Assembly (NCBI RefSeq): GCF_004345675.1
Contig: NZ_SLWU01000010.1
Location: 1 to 64,000, forward strand
DNA length: 64,000 nucleotides
Direction: 5' to 3'
Source of the DNA: Caldanaerobacter subterraneus
Lineage (GTDB): Bacteria; Bacillota; Thermoanaerobacteria; Thermoanaerobacterales; Thermoanaerobacteraceae
Under the pieces are notes generated by a model. The model searched no databases and was not told where the DNA came from. It saw only the letters and a program-made list of their open reading frames with translations. Of the stretch, positions 33,469 to 43,415 are shown one piece after another (position 1 is the first letter of the stretch; every line of letters starts with the position of its first letter). The translations under genes were made by a program, and so were the position numbers.

Positions 33469-34350
33469 ATGAAGAAATTTTTAGCAATTTTAATCGCTTT
33501 TACACTAATACTTAGCCTTGCCTCCTGCACAGCAAAGCCAAGTGAAACATCCAAGCCTTTAGTGTATGCCTCCTTCTATCCAATTTATGACCTGACATCT
33601 AAAATAGCAGGAGACAAACTAACCGTAAAGAACATAATACCTTTTAATGAAAGCCCTCACGGTTGGGAACCCAGCGCTAAAGAAATGACAGAAATAGCAA
33701 AAGCAAAAGCGGTAATATATTTGGGAATGACGATGGAAGACCCGTGGATCAATAAAGTAAAAGAAGCAGCGCCAAATACTGAATTTTTTGAAGTGTCCAA
33801 GGGGATTGAGCCTATAAAAAAGGGAAACGCCATAAACCCGCATCCATGGCTTTCTCCTAAAGAAGCATTGATAATCATAAAAAATATAAAAGACGCTCTG
33901 GTAGATATCGATCCTTCTAATAAAGATTATTTTGAAAAAAATTATCAAAACCTAAAATCAGAAATTGAAAATCTTGATAAACAATACAGGGAAGAACTTT
34001 CAAAGACAAGATTAAAAACCATCGTCCTCTTCCACAGCGCTTTTGCATATGTAGCAAGAGACTATGGATTAAAGCAGGAGCCCTTGGTTGGGATGAGCGA
34101 TGAGGCAGAGCCAAGTCCTGCGAGGATAAGTGAATTAGTTGACTTAATTAAAAAAGAGGGCATAAAATATGTATTTGTGGAAGGAATGGCACCTGCAAAA
34201 CCAATGGAAACCATAGCTAAGGAAAGTGGAGCACAGATAATGAGAATAAGTACAATAGGCACTTTAAGCAAGGAGGATATGGAGAGAAATGCAGATTTTA
34301 TCTCTCTCATGAAGGAAAATCTAGAAAAACTAAAAAAAGGATTGGAGTAG
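33469..34350 (+). CDS. Metal ABC importer, substrate-binding lipoprotein 2
   Basis: A tandem paralogue of the preceding gene has about 293 residues, lipobox SLASC (Cys20) and the same layout with all ligand His kept (SPHGWEPS, NPHPWLSP, LFHSAFAYVA). The acidic loop differs (MSDEAEPSPARIS) and the FTEPLTSPK segment has become FVEGMAPAK, so metal choice or affinity may differ. ATG follows GGGAGG. Both feed the single ATPase-permease pair downstream. Confidence 0.85.
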   Translation: MKKFLAILIAFTLILSLASCTAKPSETSKPLVYASFYPIYDLTSKIAGDKLTVKNIIPFNESPHGWEPSAKEMTEIAKAKAVIYLGMTMEDPWINKVKEAAPNTEFFEVSKGIEPIKKGNAINPHPWLSPKEALIIIKNIKDALVDIDPSNKDYFEKNYQNLKSEIENLDKQYREELSKTRLKTIVLFHSAFAYVARDYGLKQEPLVGMSDEAEPSPARISELVDLIKKEGIKYVFVEGMAPAKPMETIAKESGAQIMRISTIGTLSKEDMERNADFISLMKENLEKLKKGLE

Positions 34351-34357
34351 ATGAAAA

Positions 34358-35131
34358 ATGAGTTATATCGAGGTTAAAAATGTAAATTTTGCTTACGATG
34401 GAAGGCAGGTCCTTCGCAACGTCTCTTTAAAAATTGAAAAAGGCGAGTTTGTAGGGATTATTGGTCCTAACGGCTCAGGGAAAAGTACCCTAGTAAAAGT
34501 AATGGTAGGCAATCTCGTGCCTTCCACTGGGGAAGTCCTGTATGAAGGTGTAAACCTCCAGAACATAAAGGACCGCTCCTTTATAAGCTACCTTCCCCAG
34601 CGTTCTTTTTCCTTTAACTCTTCTTTTCCGGCAAGCGTAGAGGAAGTTGTGTCTATGGGCCTTTACGCCAGGAAAGGGTTATTTAAAAGGCTTTCAAAGG
34701 AAGACTGGGAAAAAGTGTATGAAGCCTTAAAAATAGTGGACATGTTTGAATTTAGAAGCCGCTTAATTGGGAGACTTTCAGGAGGACAGCTTCAGAGGGT
34801 TTTCATAGCAAGGTCCATAGTATCTGAGCCGCAGATACTTTTTCTAGACGAACCCACAACAGGAATTGACGCTAAATCAGAAAAGGCTCTTTACGAGCTT
34901 TTGGAAAAGCTCAACAAAGAAAGAGGAATAACAATTGTCATGATGACTCACGACATCATGGCTATAACAAACAAGGCCCACAGAATCATATGTATGACTG
35001 ACGGCAAAATAAACGAAAAATGCGAAGCTATCGATATAGAAAAGCACGACTTTACTTCTTTCCTCTACGAATATCCTGTGAAGAAAGTAAAGCATCAGCA
35101 TAATAATAATGGGAGTGTAGAACATGTTTGA
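34358..35131 (+). CDS. znuC: Metal ABC importer, ATP-binding protein
   Basis: The 257-residue ATPase has Walker A GPNGSGKSTL, signature LSGGQLQR, Walker B ILFLDEPTTG and switch His in MMTHDIM. The C-terminus contains HQHNN, possibly metal-contacting. It lies 7 bases after the second binding protein and overlaps the permease by 8 bases. Confidence 0.9.
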   Translation: MSYIEVKNVNFAYDGRQVLRNVSLKIEKGEFVGIIGPNGSGKSTLVKVMVGNLVPSTGEVLYEGVNLQNIKDRSFISYLPQRSFSFNSSFPASVEEVVSMGLYARKGLFKRLSKEDWEKVYEALKIVDMFEFRSRLIGRLSGGQLQRVFIARSIVSEPQILFLDEPTTGIDAKSEKALYELLEKLNKERGITIVMMTHDIMAITNKAHRIICMTDGKINEKCEAIDIEKHDFTSFLYEYPVKKVKHQHNNNGSVEHV

Positions 35132-35915
35132 CATTTTTTCTTACGAATTTATGAGGAGAGCTTTTATAGCAGGGGCTATAATAGCAGTGATAGCCCCTTT
35201 AGTGGGAAATTTCTTGGTACTAAGAAGGCTTTCCCAAATGGGGCATGCTCTGTCCCATGTGGCTTTAGCGGGAGTAGCAGCTGGAATTTTGGCCGGCATT
35301 GACCCTACTATAGGATCAATTGCCATAGTCCTTCTAGCCGCCTTTGGAATAGAAGGACTGAGAAAAACCTATTTTCAGTATTCTGAGCTTTCAATTGCTA
35401 TAATTGTATCTGCAGGAATGGCAGTTGCGATAATACTCTTAAATTTTGCAAGAGGCGGAGCAGTCAATGTAATGAACTACCTCTTTGGTAGCATTGTATC
35501 TGTAACATATACAGATGTTGTGTTAATTTCCACCTTAGGCCTTTTAGTCATTCTCACTATAGCGCTTTTTTACAAGGAACTTTTGTACATCACTTTTGAC
35601 GAAGAAGCTGCCACAATATCAGGATTACCTGTGTCAGCTATAAACTTTCTCTTCACAATTTTAGTAGCTCTAACAGTAGCACTAGCAATGAGAATTGTAG
35701 GAGCGCTTTTGGTGTCGAGCTTAATGGTCACACCCTCTGCCGCCAGTTTAAAAATCGCTCAAAGCTTTAAACAAGCCATAATCTACTCGATTATCTTCTC
35801 CTTTATATCAGTGTTCGCTGGAATTATACTCTCTTTTTACTTCGATTTATCACCAGGTGGAACAATAATACTCATTTCCCTCGCTATAATGGGAATAACA
35901 TCGTTAAAAAAATAA
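35124..35915 (+). CDS. znuB: Metal ABC importer, permease
   Basis: The 263-residue ABC-3 family permease has about eight membrane helices, starting with FMRRAFIAGAIIAVIAPLVG and containing MGHALSHVALAGVAAG and MRIVGALLVSSLMVTPSAA. It completes the zinc/manganese importer and is the last gene of the zur operon, followed at once by a terminator. Confidence 0.92.
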   Translation: MFDIFSYEFMRRAFIAGAIIAVIAPLVGNFLVLRRLSQMGHALSHVALAGVAAGILAGIDPTIGSIAIVLLAAFGIEGLRKTYFQYSELSIAIIVSAGMAVAIILLNFARGGAVNVMNYLFGSIVSVTYTDVVLISTLGLLVILTIALFYKELLYITFDEEAATISGLPVSAINFLFTILVALTVALAMRIVGALLVSSLMVTPSAASLKIAQSFKQAIIYSIIFSFISVFAGIILSFYFDLSPGGTIILISLAIMGITSLKK

Positions 35916-35942
35916 AAGGTGGAGCATAGCGCTCCACTTTAA
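35916..35942. terminator. Terminator between znuB and the VOC gene
   Basis: GTGGAGC (35919-35925) pairs with GCTCCAC (35930-35937), with A-rich and T-rich flanks on both sides, between convergent genes. It probably works in both directions. Confidence 0.75.
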
Positions 35943-36391
35943 TAATTTTCTAAAAGTTCAATCATGACTTTCAATGCTCTCAAAGTATCTATATAAGCGT
36001 ATCTTCCCCCTTCAAAATCCCCTTTTTGAATTACTTTCATGCCTTTTCTATAAAGTTCTTCTACTTTTCTGTCCATGTCTTTTACAACGAAAGCTATGTG
36101 ATGAATTCCCTCCCCATTTTTATCGAGAAACTCTCTCCAAGTGCTCGGATTCTCATCAGGCTCTATCAATTCCAGTTGTAATGGCCCCAGCTCAAAAAAT
36201 GCAAGTTTGGCTCTTGCTTTTGTAGGTCTTCCATTAAATTTGGTATGGGCTTTGCTGTAATCATCTGTCCAAAACCACTGAGGCTTTTCTACCCCAAAAA
36301 ATTCTGCGTAATTTTGCAAAGATTCTTCAATATCCCTCACTACAATACCTATTTGCACTGTATTCCGCATATCTAGAATATTTTTGCTCAT
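35939..36391 (-). CDS. VOC (glyoxalase/dioxygenase fold) family protein
   Basis: The protein of about 150 residues has two babbab halves: VQIGIVVRDIEESLQNYAEFFG and GIHHIAFVVKDMDRKVEEL. The pattern is like methylmalonyl-CoA epimerase or glyoxalase, and the final segment has the usual acidic ligand (VMIELLENY). The substrate is unknown. I start it at the ATG behind GAGGTG; the frame opens further to 36448 and into the GH5 end. It is the last gene of the glycosidase strand and may be co-transcribed. Confidence 0.78.
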   Translation of the reverse strand: MSKNILDMRNTVQIGIVVRDIEESLQNYAEFFGVEKPQWFWTDDYSKAHTKFNGRPTKARAKLAFFELGPLQLELIEPDENPSTWREFLDKNGEGIHHIAFVVKDMDRKVEELYRKGMKVIQKGDFEGGRYAYIDTLRALKVMIELLENY

Positions 36392-36428
36392 TTTAGTCAC
36401 CTCTTCAGTTTTATAGTTTTTGATAAAG

Positions 36429-37571
36429 TTACTTTCCTCTTGCCTCACGAGAAATAGGTTTATAGGGAATTCCTTTTATTCTTGCTCTTACATATTCTCC
36501 TGAGAGACTCAATTGATTTACAGCCCATGCTTTACCATCACCAGGATTTAAATTAGTAGATGTTAAAAATGCTGCTGAAACTTCATTCTTATTTGCCAAA
36601 GACCAATTTATCCAGCTTATATTATTGGCATTTAAAAATTCAAGCCATTTATCTGCTTCATCTAAATATGGACCTCCATCACCACTAGCTTCACTGGTAC
36701 CCCATTCACTTACAAAAATAGGTACACCTTTTTCCAATGCTTTAGCCATATTGCCAAAAACATATCCGGGCTTACCGTGTTCTTCTACTTTATGAGTACC
36801 TGTATAAAAATGTACAGAATACATTACATTGGGATCATTTATTGGTTCCTCTGCCGCTAAATCCGGGCGTTGACTCCAGTTAGGAGAACCTACAATAATT
36901 ATATTTTGGTTCCCCATATCTCTCAGCATTTGAATTATCGGTTCAGCATAGTTTTTAACTTTTTTCCACCCCTCAACATCATTTGTCACTCCTGGAGGGG
37001 TTGGATTGGGCTCATTTGCTAATTCATAAATTATATGAAGGTCATTTGGATATTTAGTAGCTATTTCCTTGAAGAAATCTTTTGCGCCACTGTATATGTC
37101 CGCATTAGGGTCTCCCGGATTTAAAACATGCCAGTCAACTATTACATACATATCATTTTGAATTGCTAAATTTATTCCTTCTATAACCTTATCTTTAACA
37201 CTTGGATTTGTAGCATAACCACCTTCACCAACGTACATAGCAAGTCTAATCACGTTTGATTCCCAATCTCTTGACAATCCAGAAAAAGCATTATGATTAA
37301 TAATCTCTGAAAACCACTGCAATCCGTGTGTACTCATTCCTCTTAGCTGTATTGGATTGCCATACTGGTCCCCCAATATTTTTCTTCCATCTTTTTCTAT
37401 AATCTTAAGCCTACCCGCTACTGAAGGTTTTTTTACTAAAGCATTCCCCATCAAATGCGGAAATTTTTCTCTCTCATAACAGCTAAAAGTTAAAGAAGTA
37501 TCTTTTAAAATTAAATACATGATTATAATGATTATCACAAGCACACCAGTAAAAGCATACCATTTATTCAT
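36429..37571 (-). CDS. GH5 family endoglucanase/mannanase, membrane-anchored
   Basis: The 380-residue protein has an uncleaved-looking N-terminal anchor (VLVIIIIIMYLILK) and a GH5 barrel: QLRGMSTHGLQWF, Arg109 in NVIRLAMYV, VIVDWHVLNPGDP, acid/base Glu187 in ANEPNP, HFYTGTH and nucleophile Glu289 in VSEWGTS. The motif order is that of subfamily 2 cellulases. It would cut beta-1,4-glucan or glucomannan at the cell surface and supply oligosaccharides to the importer encoded upstream. It follows the GH1 gene with an 83-base gap. Confidence 0.88.
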   Translation of the reverse strand: MNKWYAFTGVLVIIIIIMYLILKDTSLTFSCYEREKFPHLMGNALVKKPSVAGRLKIIEKDGRKILGDQYGNPIQLRGMSTHGLQWFSEIINHNAFSGLSRDWESNVIRLAMYVGEGGYATNPSVKDKVIEGINLAIQNDMYVIVDWHVLNPGDPNADIYSGAKDFFKEIATKYPNDLHIIYELANEPNPTPPGVTNDVEGWKKVKNYAEPIIQMLRDMGNQNIIIVGSPNWSQRPDLAAEEPINDPNVMYSVHFYTGTHKVEEHGKPGYVFGNMAKALEKGVPIFVSEWGTSEASGDGGPYLDEADKWLEFLNANNISWINWSLANKNEVSAAFLTSTNLNPGDGKAWAVNQLSLSGEYVRARIKGIPYKPISREARGK

Positions 37572-37654
37572 AGTCTCATCTCACTCCATTTAAGGGTATT
37601 TGCTTAGAAATAAAGAGGCAGAACAATTTATACCCTGCCTCATAGATGCTGTAT

Positions 37655-38995
37655 TCATTCGATTACACCTTTTTCTATTACCCCTTTGTACCAAAATGCA
37701 CTATCTTTTAATATTCTTTTTTGTGTCTCATAATCCACATAAACTATTCCAAATCTCTTTGAATATCCATGTGCCCATTCAAAATTATCTAACAAAGACC
37801 ATACAAAGTATCCTTTCAAATTGCCGCCTTCTTCTATGAACCTCGCTATTGCCTTCAGATGTTCTTTTATGTATTCTATTCTTTCATAATCATGCACTCG
37901 TCCATCTTCTGTTACTTCATCTTTAAATGCTACTCCATTTTCCGTAATGTACATAGGCAGTTTCGTGTATTCTCTGTCTAACCTCTTTAAAAGGTCATAC
38001 AAGGACTCTGGGCTTATCTCCCATCCCATCTCTGTCTTTTTACCTGGCCCCGGTACATTCTCTGCTTTTAACATGGAATCTTCGTTGTATTTTACAATAC
38101 TCCTTGTATAATAATTGACTCCAAGAAAATCTATTGGAACACTTATGGTCTCTAAATCTCCTTCTCTTATAAAATCAAATTCTCCAATTATTTTACTATA
38201 TAATTCCATCATATCCTCTGGATAATTGCCTTTAAATATTGGATCTAAAAACCACCTATTTGCAAATCCATCTGCATATTGGACTGCTAATTTGTCTTCT
38301 TCTTTTTCACTCGCCGGATATGCAGGTGTCAGATTTAACGTTATACCTATTTGCGCCCCTTTCAGATTCATGTCCCTAAATACTTTTACGGCCTCTCCGT
38401 GAGAAAGCAATATATGATGAGCTGCTATCAAGGCCTCTCTCCAATCCTTATGGCCTGGCGCATGCTCCCCTATCCCATAGCTTAATATTGATGAACACCA
38501 AGGCTCGTTATGGGTTATCCATAAAGGTATCACATCCCCTAATTCTTCAAAAAGCTTTGATGCATATTCTACATACCATTTCACACTCTCTCTATTTAGC
38601 CATCCTCCGTTCTTTTCATACGCCCATTGAGGCAAATCCCAATGATAAATTGTCGCTACCGGTATTATCTCTCTTTTCAACAGTTCATCTACCAGCCTCT
38701 TGTAAAAGTCCATTCCTTTCGGGTTGTACTTGCCTTCTTCAGGGAAAATTCTTGGCCATGCTATGGAAAATCTATAGGCTTTAACTCCTATTTCTTTCAT
38801 TATCTGTACGTCTTCTTTATATCTGTGGTAATGATCACAAGCTACATCTCCTGTATGGCCTTGATATGTTTTCCCTTCTGTCTTGGAAAATGTATCCCAT
38901 ATAGAAGGAGTTCTTCCATCTTCATTTACTGCTCCTTCTATTTGGTATGATGACGTAGCTACTCCCCAAGTAAAATCTTTTGGAAATTTTACCAA
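37655..38995 (-). CDS. bglA: GH1 beta-glucosidase
   Basis: The enzyme of about 446 residues has the usual MVKFPKDFTWG start from TTG (AGGAG eight bases before), acid/base Glu164 in THNEPW, nucleophile Glu352 in YITENGVAF, and DNFEWAHGYSKRFG. The Glu in this last motif marks enzymes acting on free, not 6-phosphorylated, sugars. It is intracellular and would split cellobiose or glucomannan oligosaccharides imported by the Opp-type transporter. The C-terminus ends in a short tandem repeat (KGVIEKGVIE). Confidence 0.93.
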   Translation of the reverse strand: MVKFPKDFTWGVATSSYQIEGAVNEDGRTPSIWDTFSKTEGKTYQGHTGDVACDHYHRYKEDVQIMKEIGVKAYRFSIAWPRIFPEEGKYNPKGMDFYKRLVDELLKREIIPVATIYHWDLPQWAYEKNGGWLNRESVKWYVEYASKLFEELGDVIPLWITHNEPWCSSILSYGIGEHAPGHKDWREALIAAHHILLSHGEAVKVFRDMNLKGAQIGITLNLTPAYPASEKEEDKLAVQYADGFANRWFLDPIFKGNYPEDMMELYSKIIGEFDFIREGDLETISVPIDFLGVNYYTRSIVKYNEDSMLKAENVPGPGKKTEMGWEISPESLYDLLKRLDREYTKLPMYITENGVAFKDEVTEDGRVHDYERIEYIKEHLKAIARFIEEGGNLKGYFVWSLLDNFEWAHGYSKRFGIVYVDYETQKRILKDSAFWYKGVIEKGVIE

Positions 38996-39035
38996 TTCTA
39001 TCACTCCTATTCTTTAATGATTTTTGGTACAATTT

Positions 39036-41507
39036 TTATATATTTGCTATTAACTGAGTAATGTCAAAAATTTTAATCTCTTTTAACTTACCTGAATAAC
39101 TTACCTCATATTTTTTATCTGGCATCATATTTAAACAATTATCTGACAACTCCATATCATCCTCCGTTTCTATAAATACTCCAAAAGCAGGAACATTTGT
39201 TCTTAAAATTATTTTATTCTCCCTTACTTCATAATCGATTTTTGGCTTTGCTAAATCCAGATCTCTGAATTTGCCAAATACTTTATAATTCTCATAAACC
39301 GTATCATCAGTGATTATTTCTACATACACAACGCTATTCAATAACTCCCCGTTCTTCTCCACCGGCAGCGTACACCCTGGGATCGCTATAGGCATTTCTT
39401 TTACTCTATATCCAATATTCAAATCTTCAAAACTGTAATGGGCTATTTTTGTAACATCATTTGCTATTAATCTAGCTTTTAGCTTTTTTTCTGCAAGTTC
39501 TTCGCCATTTAATTTGAAAACTTTTACAACAACTTCTACTTCTTTATCGTATGGCAAATCACTTATTCCATAAACTGTTACACCATTAACTTCCTCTTCT
39601 ACATAAGGTAGAATTTCTGCATAAAATCTTTTGGAATAATAGTACAAAGCCTTTTTTCTCTTGTAATAATCGACTGCAGACCAGCTGGCTACAGGCCAGC
39701 AATCATCAAACTGCCAGTAAAGAGCACCTGCTGTTTTAAATTTTCTTAACCTCCAGTGTTCCACTCCTGTCTTTATAGCCTCTGCTTGATTAAACTGGGT
39801 CAAATAGACAAAGCTCTTAAGGTCTTTGGGAAATCCCAACCGGCCTACCATAAACCTTACCAGTCTTTCCATTCCCTCGACCATTTTGTTGTGAGAAATC
39901 ATGACTGGGCTCAATATTTTCCTCTCTTCTGGCGCCGTATAAGATAAAACCGTCCTCCAATCAGGCATCGCCTGAAAACCAAATTCACTTATGAACCTGC
40001 CCCTGTCTTTTCTATATTCTTCATAGTCCACCCATCCGCTCCATACATTCCACTGATGCCTATCCCCTTCTGCTTCGCTATTCGGGTCTTCTCCTCCATA
40101 AGGGCTCGATACCCAATAAGGCCTTGATGGGTCCAGCTTTGCGCATACTTTAGGCAGTATCTCCTTGTAAATGTAATTGCCCAGGTATTTTGGATCCCCC
40201 TTATTCCACCAGGAATGAAATCCCCAATTATTCTCGTTATTCCCGCACCAAAGCACAATAGAGGGATGATTTCTAAGGCTTAATATCACTTTCTCAGCCT
40301 CTTCTTTTGCTAATTTCTGGAACCATTCAAACTGGTCGGGATACTCTGCGCAGGCGTACATGAAGTCCTGCCACACCATTATTCCCATCTCATCGCAGGC
40401 TTCGTAAAATGCCTCGTCTTCGTATATCCCTCCTCCCCATATTCTCAGCATGTTCATATTTGCTTCTTTTGCAAGCCTTATATATTCGTAATAATCTTTT
40501 CTGCTAAGCCTTGGCAATAAATTATCAGCTGGTATCCAGTTGGCTCCCTTTGCAAAGACTCTTACACCGTTTATTTCAAAAATGAAGCTTTCCCCTTCTT
40601 CATCTTTTTCCCTTATCAATCTAATCGTTCTTATCCCACTTCTAAAACTTTTTTCATCTAATATTTCTGCACCTGAGAAAAGCCTTATTTTTATTTCATA
40701 AAGATGCTGGTCCCCTAAACCATTGGGATACCATAATTTAGGATTGTCTACTTTTATCCTCAGGTCTATTCTGTCCTTTTCAACTTTAGTTCTTGTTTTG
40801 ATAATAGATATATCTTTTTCAATAAGCTCTACTTCCGCCTCAAAATCACCACGTACATATCTTTCAATATCTGCGCTTATTACAACATAAGCCTTATCAT
40901 CTTCAATTTTTTCCGTATAAAAGTATGGATTCTTAATTTCTGCGTGTTTTACTAATCTTATATATACACCTCTCCAAAGACCCACCTGTACAATTCTTGG
41001 TCCCCAGTCCCATCCAAATGAATACTGGGCTTTCCTCACATAAGGCCTTCCACTGTCTCCCGACCATTCTAGTTTGACAGGACTTACCTTTTCCATCAAC
41101 TTTACAGTTTTTGTTATAGATTTGAAGTAAACCTCTAAAATATTTATCCCTTCTCTTATTACGCCCTTTATGTCAAATTCATAAGGTATGAACATGTTTT
41201 GCGTTTTACCGAGATACACGCCGTTTAAGTATACATCTGCAAAAGTATCCACTCCTTCAAACACCAACTTCACTGCGTCATATTCATTTAAATGCTCTGT
41301 GCTTAATGTAAATTCTTTTTTGTAAACCCATTCTTTGTCTTCTAACTTGTGAAACTCTATTTCATTCATTCTATAATAAGGGTCTTGCAATTTTCCTAAC
41401 TTTATCAAATCCAGCTGAACACACCCTGGAACTTGCTCTTCATACCATACATCCGTTCCAATCTCCTTAAAATGCCACTTCCCATTCAGTGAAATTCTCT
41501 TCTCCAT
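39036..41507 (-). CDS. GH2 beta-mannosidase
   Basis: The protein of about 823 residues has a jelly-roll sugar-binding domain (ISLNGKWHFKEIG, DTFADVYLNGVYLG), an Ig-like domain and a barrel with NMLRIWGGGIYEDEAFYEACD, acid/base Glu425 in CGNNENNWG and nucleophile Glu508 in ISEFGFQAMP. The GANWIPAD and NNENNWG motifs are those of beta-mannosidases rather than beta-galactosidases. Started at the ATG behind AAAGGTGA; the frame is ten codons longer. It removes mannose from imported manno-oligosaccharides and sits between transporter and GH1 genes. Confidence 0.92.
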   Translation of the reverse strand: MEKRISLNGKWHFKEIGTDVWYEEQVPGCVQLDLIKLGKLQDPYYRMNEIEFHKLEDKEWVYKKEFTLSTEHLNEYDAVKLVFEGVDTFADVYLNGVYLGKTQNMFIPYEFDIKGVIREGINILEVYFKSITKTVKLMEKVSPVKLEWSGDSGRPYVRKAQYSFGWDWGPRIVQVGLWRGVYIRLVKHAEIKNPYFYTEKIEDDKAYVVISADIERYVRGDFEAEVELIEKDISIIKTRTKVEKDRIDLRIKVDNPKLWYPNGLGDQHLYEIKIRLFSGAEILDEKSFRSGIRTIRLIREKDEEGESFIFEINGVRVFAKGANWIPADNLLPRLSRKDYYEYIRLAKEANMNMLRIWGGGIYEDEAFYEACDEMGIMVWQDFMYACAEYPDQFEWFQKLAKEEAEKVILSLRNHPSIVLWCGNNENNWGFHSWWNKGDPKYLGNYIYKEILPKVCAKLDPSRPYWVSSPYGGEDPNSEAEGDRHQWNVWSGWVDYEEYRKDRGRFISEFGFQAMPDWRTVLSYTAPEERKILSPVMISHNKMVEGMERLVRFMVGRLGFPKDLKSFVYLTQFNQAEAIKTGVEHWRLRKFKTAGALYWQFDDCWPVASWSAVDYYKRKKALYYYSKRFYAEILPYVEEEVNGVTVYGISDLPYDKEVEVVVKVFKLNGEELAEKKLKARLIANDVTKIAHYSFEDLNIGYRVKEMPIAIPGCTLPVEKNGELLNSVVYVEIITDDTVYENYKVFGKFRDLDLAKPKIDYEVRENKIILRTNVPAFGVFIETEDDMELSDNCLNMMPDKKYEVSYSGKLKEIKIFDITQLIANI

Positions 41508-41521
41508 AAAAATCACCTTTT

Positions 41522-42460
41522 TTACATTTTTACACAAGCTACATAATGGTCTTCTTCCACTAACTTAAGCTTCGGCCTTACGCAATTTAAATCTGCCAAC
41601 GGACATCTATCTATATACTTGCATAACCCTTCTTTCCAGGCTGCACGAGACTTATCAAAATCCTCAACGCTTATCCTGTCTTCTTCCCATTTTCTATCTA
41701 ATTGCGGTATAGAATCTAAAAGCATTCTAGTATAAGGATGCATTGGATTGGAAAACACTTTTTCTATAGACCCTGATTCTACAACAGAGCCCTTGTACAA
41801 AACTACTATCTTATCGCTCATATAATAAGCCTGTGAAAGATCGTGGGTAATAAAGAGTATAGAAGCGCCTATCTCCTTCAAGCTCAGCAAAGCCTCCAAT
41901 ACATCTACTCGGGTTGAAGCATCCAACATACTTGTAATTTCATCGGCAATCAGTACATCGACATCCATGAGCAAGGCCCTTGCTATTAACAACCTCTGGA
42001 GCTGTCCTCCGCTTAATTGGTGAATGTATTTATTTAAAACATCTCCTACATTAAGCCCCACCTTTTTTAATACCTCTTCTACTCTCCCTTCCCATTCAGA
42101 GGAAGAAACTTCTTTTTTAAATGACTGCTTTATTAGCTTAAAAATTCTGTCTACTTTGAATATGGGGTTAAAGGAAGAGTAGGGGTCTTGAAAAATGCCC
42201 TGTACTTTTGAATAAAACTCTTTATTGTTCTTTATTTTATAGATGTCCTTATCGTTTAGAAGGATTTGACCGCCACTGGGTTTTAATAGCTTTAACATCA
42301 TCTTGCCAATTGTAGATTTACCACTTCCACTCTCTCCTACCAAAGCTAAAATTTCGCTTTTTTTTATTTCAAAATCTACTCCATCTACTGCCACTATTGT
42401 GTTTTTAGAAAATATCCCTCCTGAAGTAAATACCTTTGTGAGATTTTCTACCCTAATCAT
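41522..42460 (-). CDS. Oligosaccharide/oligopeptide ABC importer ATPase (OppF type)
   Basis: The ATPase of about 312 residues has Walker A GESGSGKST, signature LSGGQLQR, Walker B VLIADEITSMLD and the C-terminal Cys-rich domain (CKYIDRCPLADLNC) that holds an iron-sulfur-like site in Opp ATPases. Opp-type importers in thermophiles often carry beta-oligosaccharides rather than peptides, which fits the glycosidases here. Starts 21 bases into the open frame, behind GAAGG. Confidence 0.88.
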   Translation of the reverse strand: MIRVENLTKVFTSGGIFSKNTIVAVDGVDFEIKKSEILALVGESGSGKSTIGKMMLKLLKPSGGQILLNDKDIYKIKNNKEFYSKVQGIFQDPYSSFNPIFKVDRIFKLIKQSFKKEVSSSEWEGRVEEVLKKVGLNVGDVLNKYIHQLSGGQLQRLLIARALLMDVDVLIADEITSMLDASTRVDVLEALLSLKEIGASILFITHDLSQAYYMSDKIVVLYKGSVVESGSIEKVFSNPMHPYTRMLLDSIPQLDRKWEEDRISVEDFDKSRAAWKEGLCKYIDRCPLADLNCVRPKLKLVEEDHYVACVKM

Positions 42461-43410
42461 CTTCCCTTCACCTTCCAACAAGCAACGTATCTCCCTGGTT
42501 CAACTTCCACAAGTGGCGGTTCATTTAAACACTCGTCACTGGCAAAAGGACACCTATCTTTAAATCTGCAACCTTCCGGTGGGTTTATAAGATTAGGGGG
42601 ATGACCAGGAATTCCCTCTAACTTTTGATGTGTATGTCTAATCCCCGCATTTGGCAAAGATTTAATTAAAGCCTTTGTATACGGATGGAGAGGATTTTTC
42701 ATTATCTCTTCCGTAGGACCAATCTCCACTACTTTACCTGCGTACATTATAGCTATCCTGTCCGCTATTTGATACAAAACCGCTATGTCGTGAGTAATAA
42801 AAACTATAGAATTTACAATCTTTTCATCCCTAAATTCTTTAAACATGAGAGAAACTGCTTTCTGTGAAGAAACATCCAGCGCAGAAGTGACTTCATCTGC
42901 TATCAAAAGGTCTGGATTTAACAAAGTAGATATTACTAAAACTAACCTTTGCTTCATTCCACCTGATAGCTCAAAAGGGTACATATTAAGTATATCTTTA
43001 GATAATTTAACCATTCTAAGCCTTTCATGTAGCCTTCCTTCTATCTCCTCGTATTTTACCCTATGCTGACCAACCAAATCCTTTATTATTCCCCCTATTT
43101 TACGAGTTGGATTTAAAGCATCCATAGCATACTGGGGTATAAGAGAAATTTTTTTATAGCGATATTTTCTCATCTCAACAGTATTGTCAATCGGTAATCT
43201 CTCGCCATTTAGTCTAACCTCACCAGAGACGTATTTCATTGGTGGCTTTAAAAGGATCAAGGAATTCCCCAGGGTCGACTTGCCACATCCTGATTCGCCA
43301 GCTATCCCCAGTATTTCTCTGTCATTTATCGTAAAAGTCACGTCGTCTAATGCTTTAGCGTCTCCGCGCAAAGTTTTATAATATATTTTCAAACCCTTTA
43401 TCTCTACCAA
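42457..43410 (-). CDS. Oligosaccharide/oligopeptide ABC importer ATPase (OppD type)
   Basis: The ATPase of about 317 residues has Walker A GESGCGKST, signature LSGGMKQR, Walker B LLIADEVTSALD and the C-terminal CRFKDRCPFASDEC motif. TTG at 43410 stands nine bases after GGAGG and is preferred to the GTG at 43419. It overlaps the second ATPase gene by 4 bases and forms a heterodimer with it. Confidence 0.88.
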   Translation of the reverse strand: MVEIKGLKIYYKTLRGDAKALDDVTFTINDREILGIAGESGCGKSTLGNSLILLKPPMKYVSGEVRLNGERLPIDNTVEMRKYRYKKISLIPQYAMDALNPTRKIGGIIKDLVGQHRVKYEEIEGRLHERLRMVKLSKDILNMYPFELSGGMKQRLVLVISTLLNPDLLIADEVTSALDVSSQKAVSLMFKEFRDEKIVNSIVFITHDIAVLYQIADRIAIMYAGKVVEIGPTEEIMKNPLHPYTKALIKSLPNAGIRHTHQKLEGIPGHPPNLINPPEGCRFKDRCPFASDECLNEPPLVEVEPGRYVACWKVKGR

Positions 43411-43415
43411 ATTGG

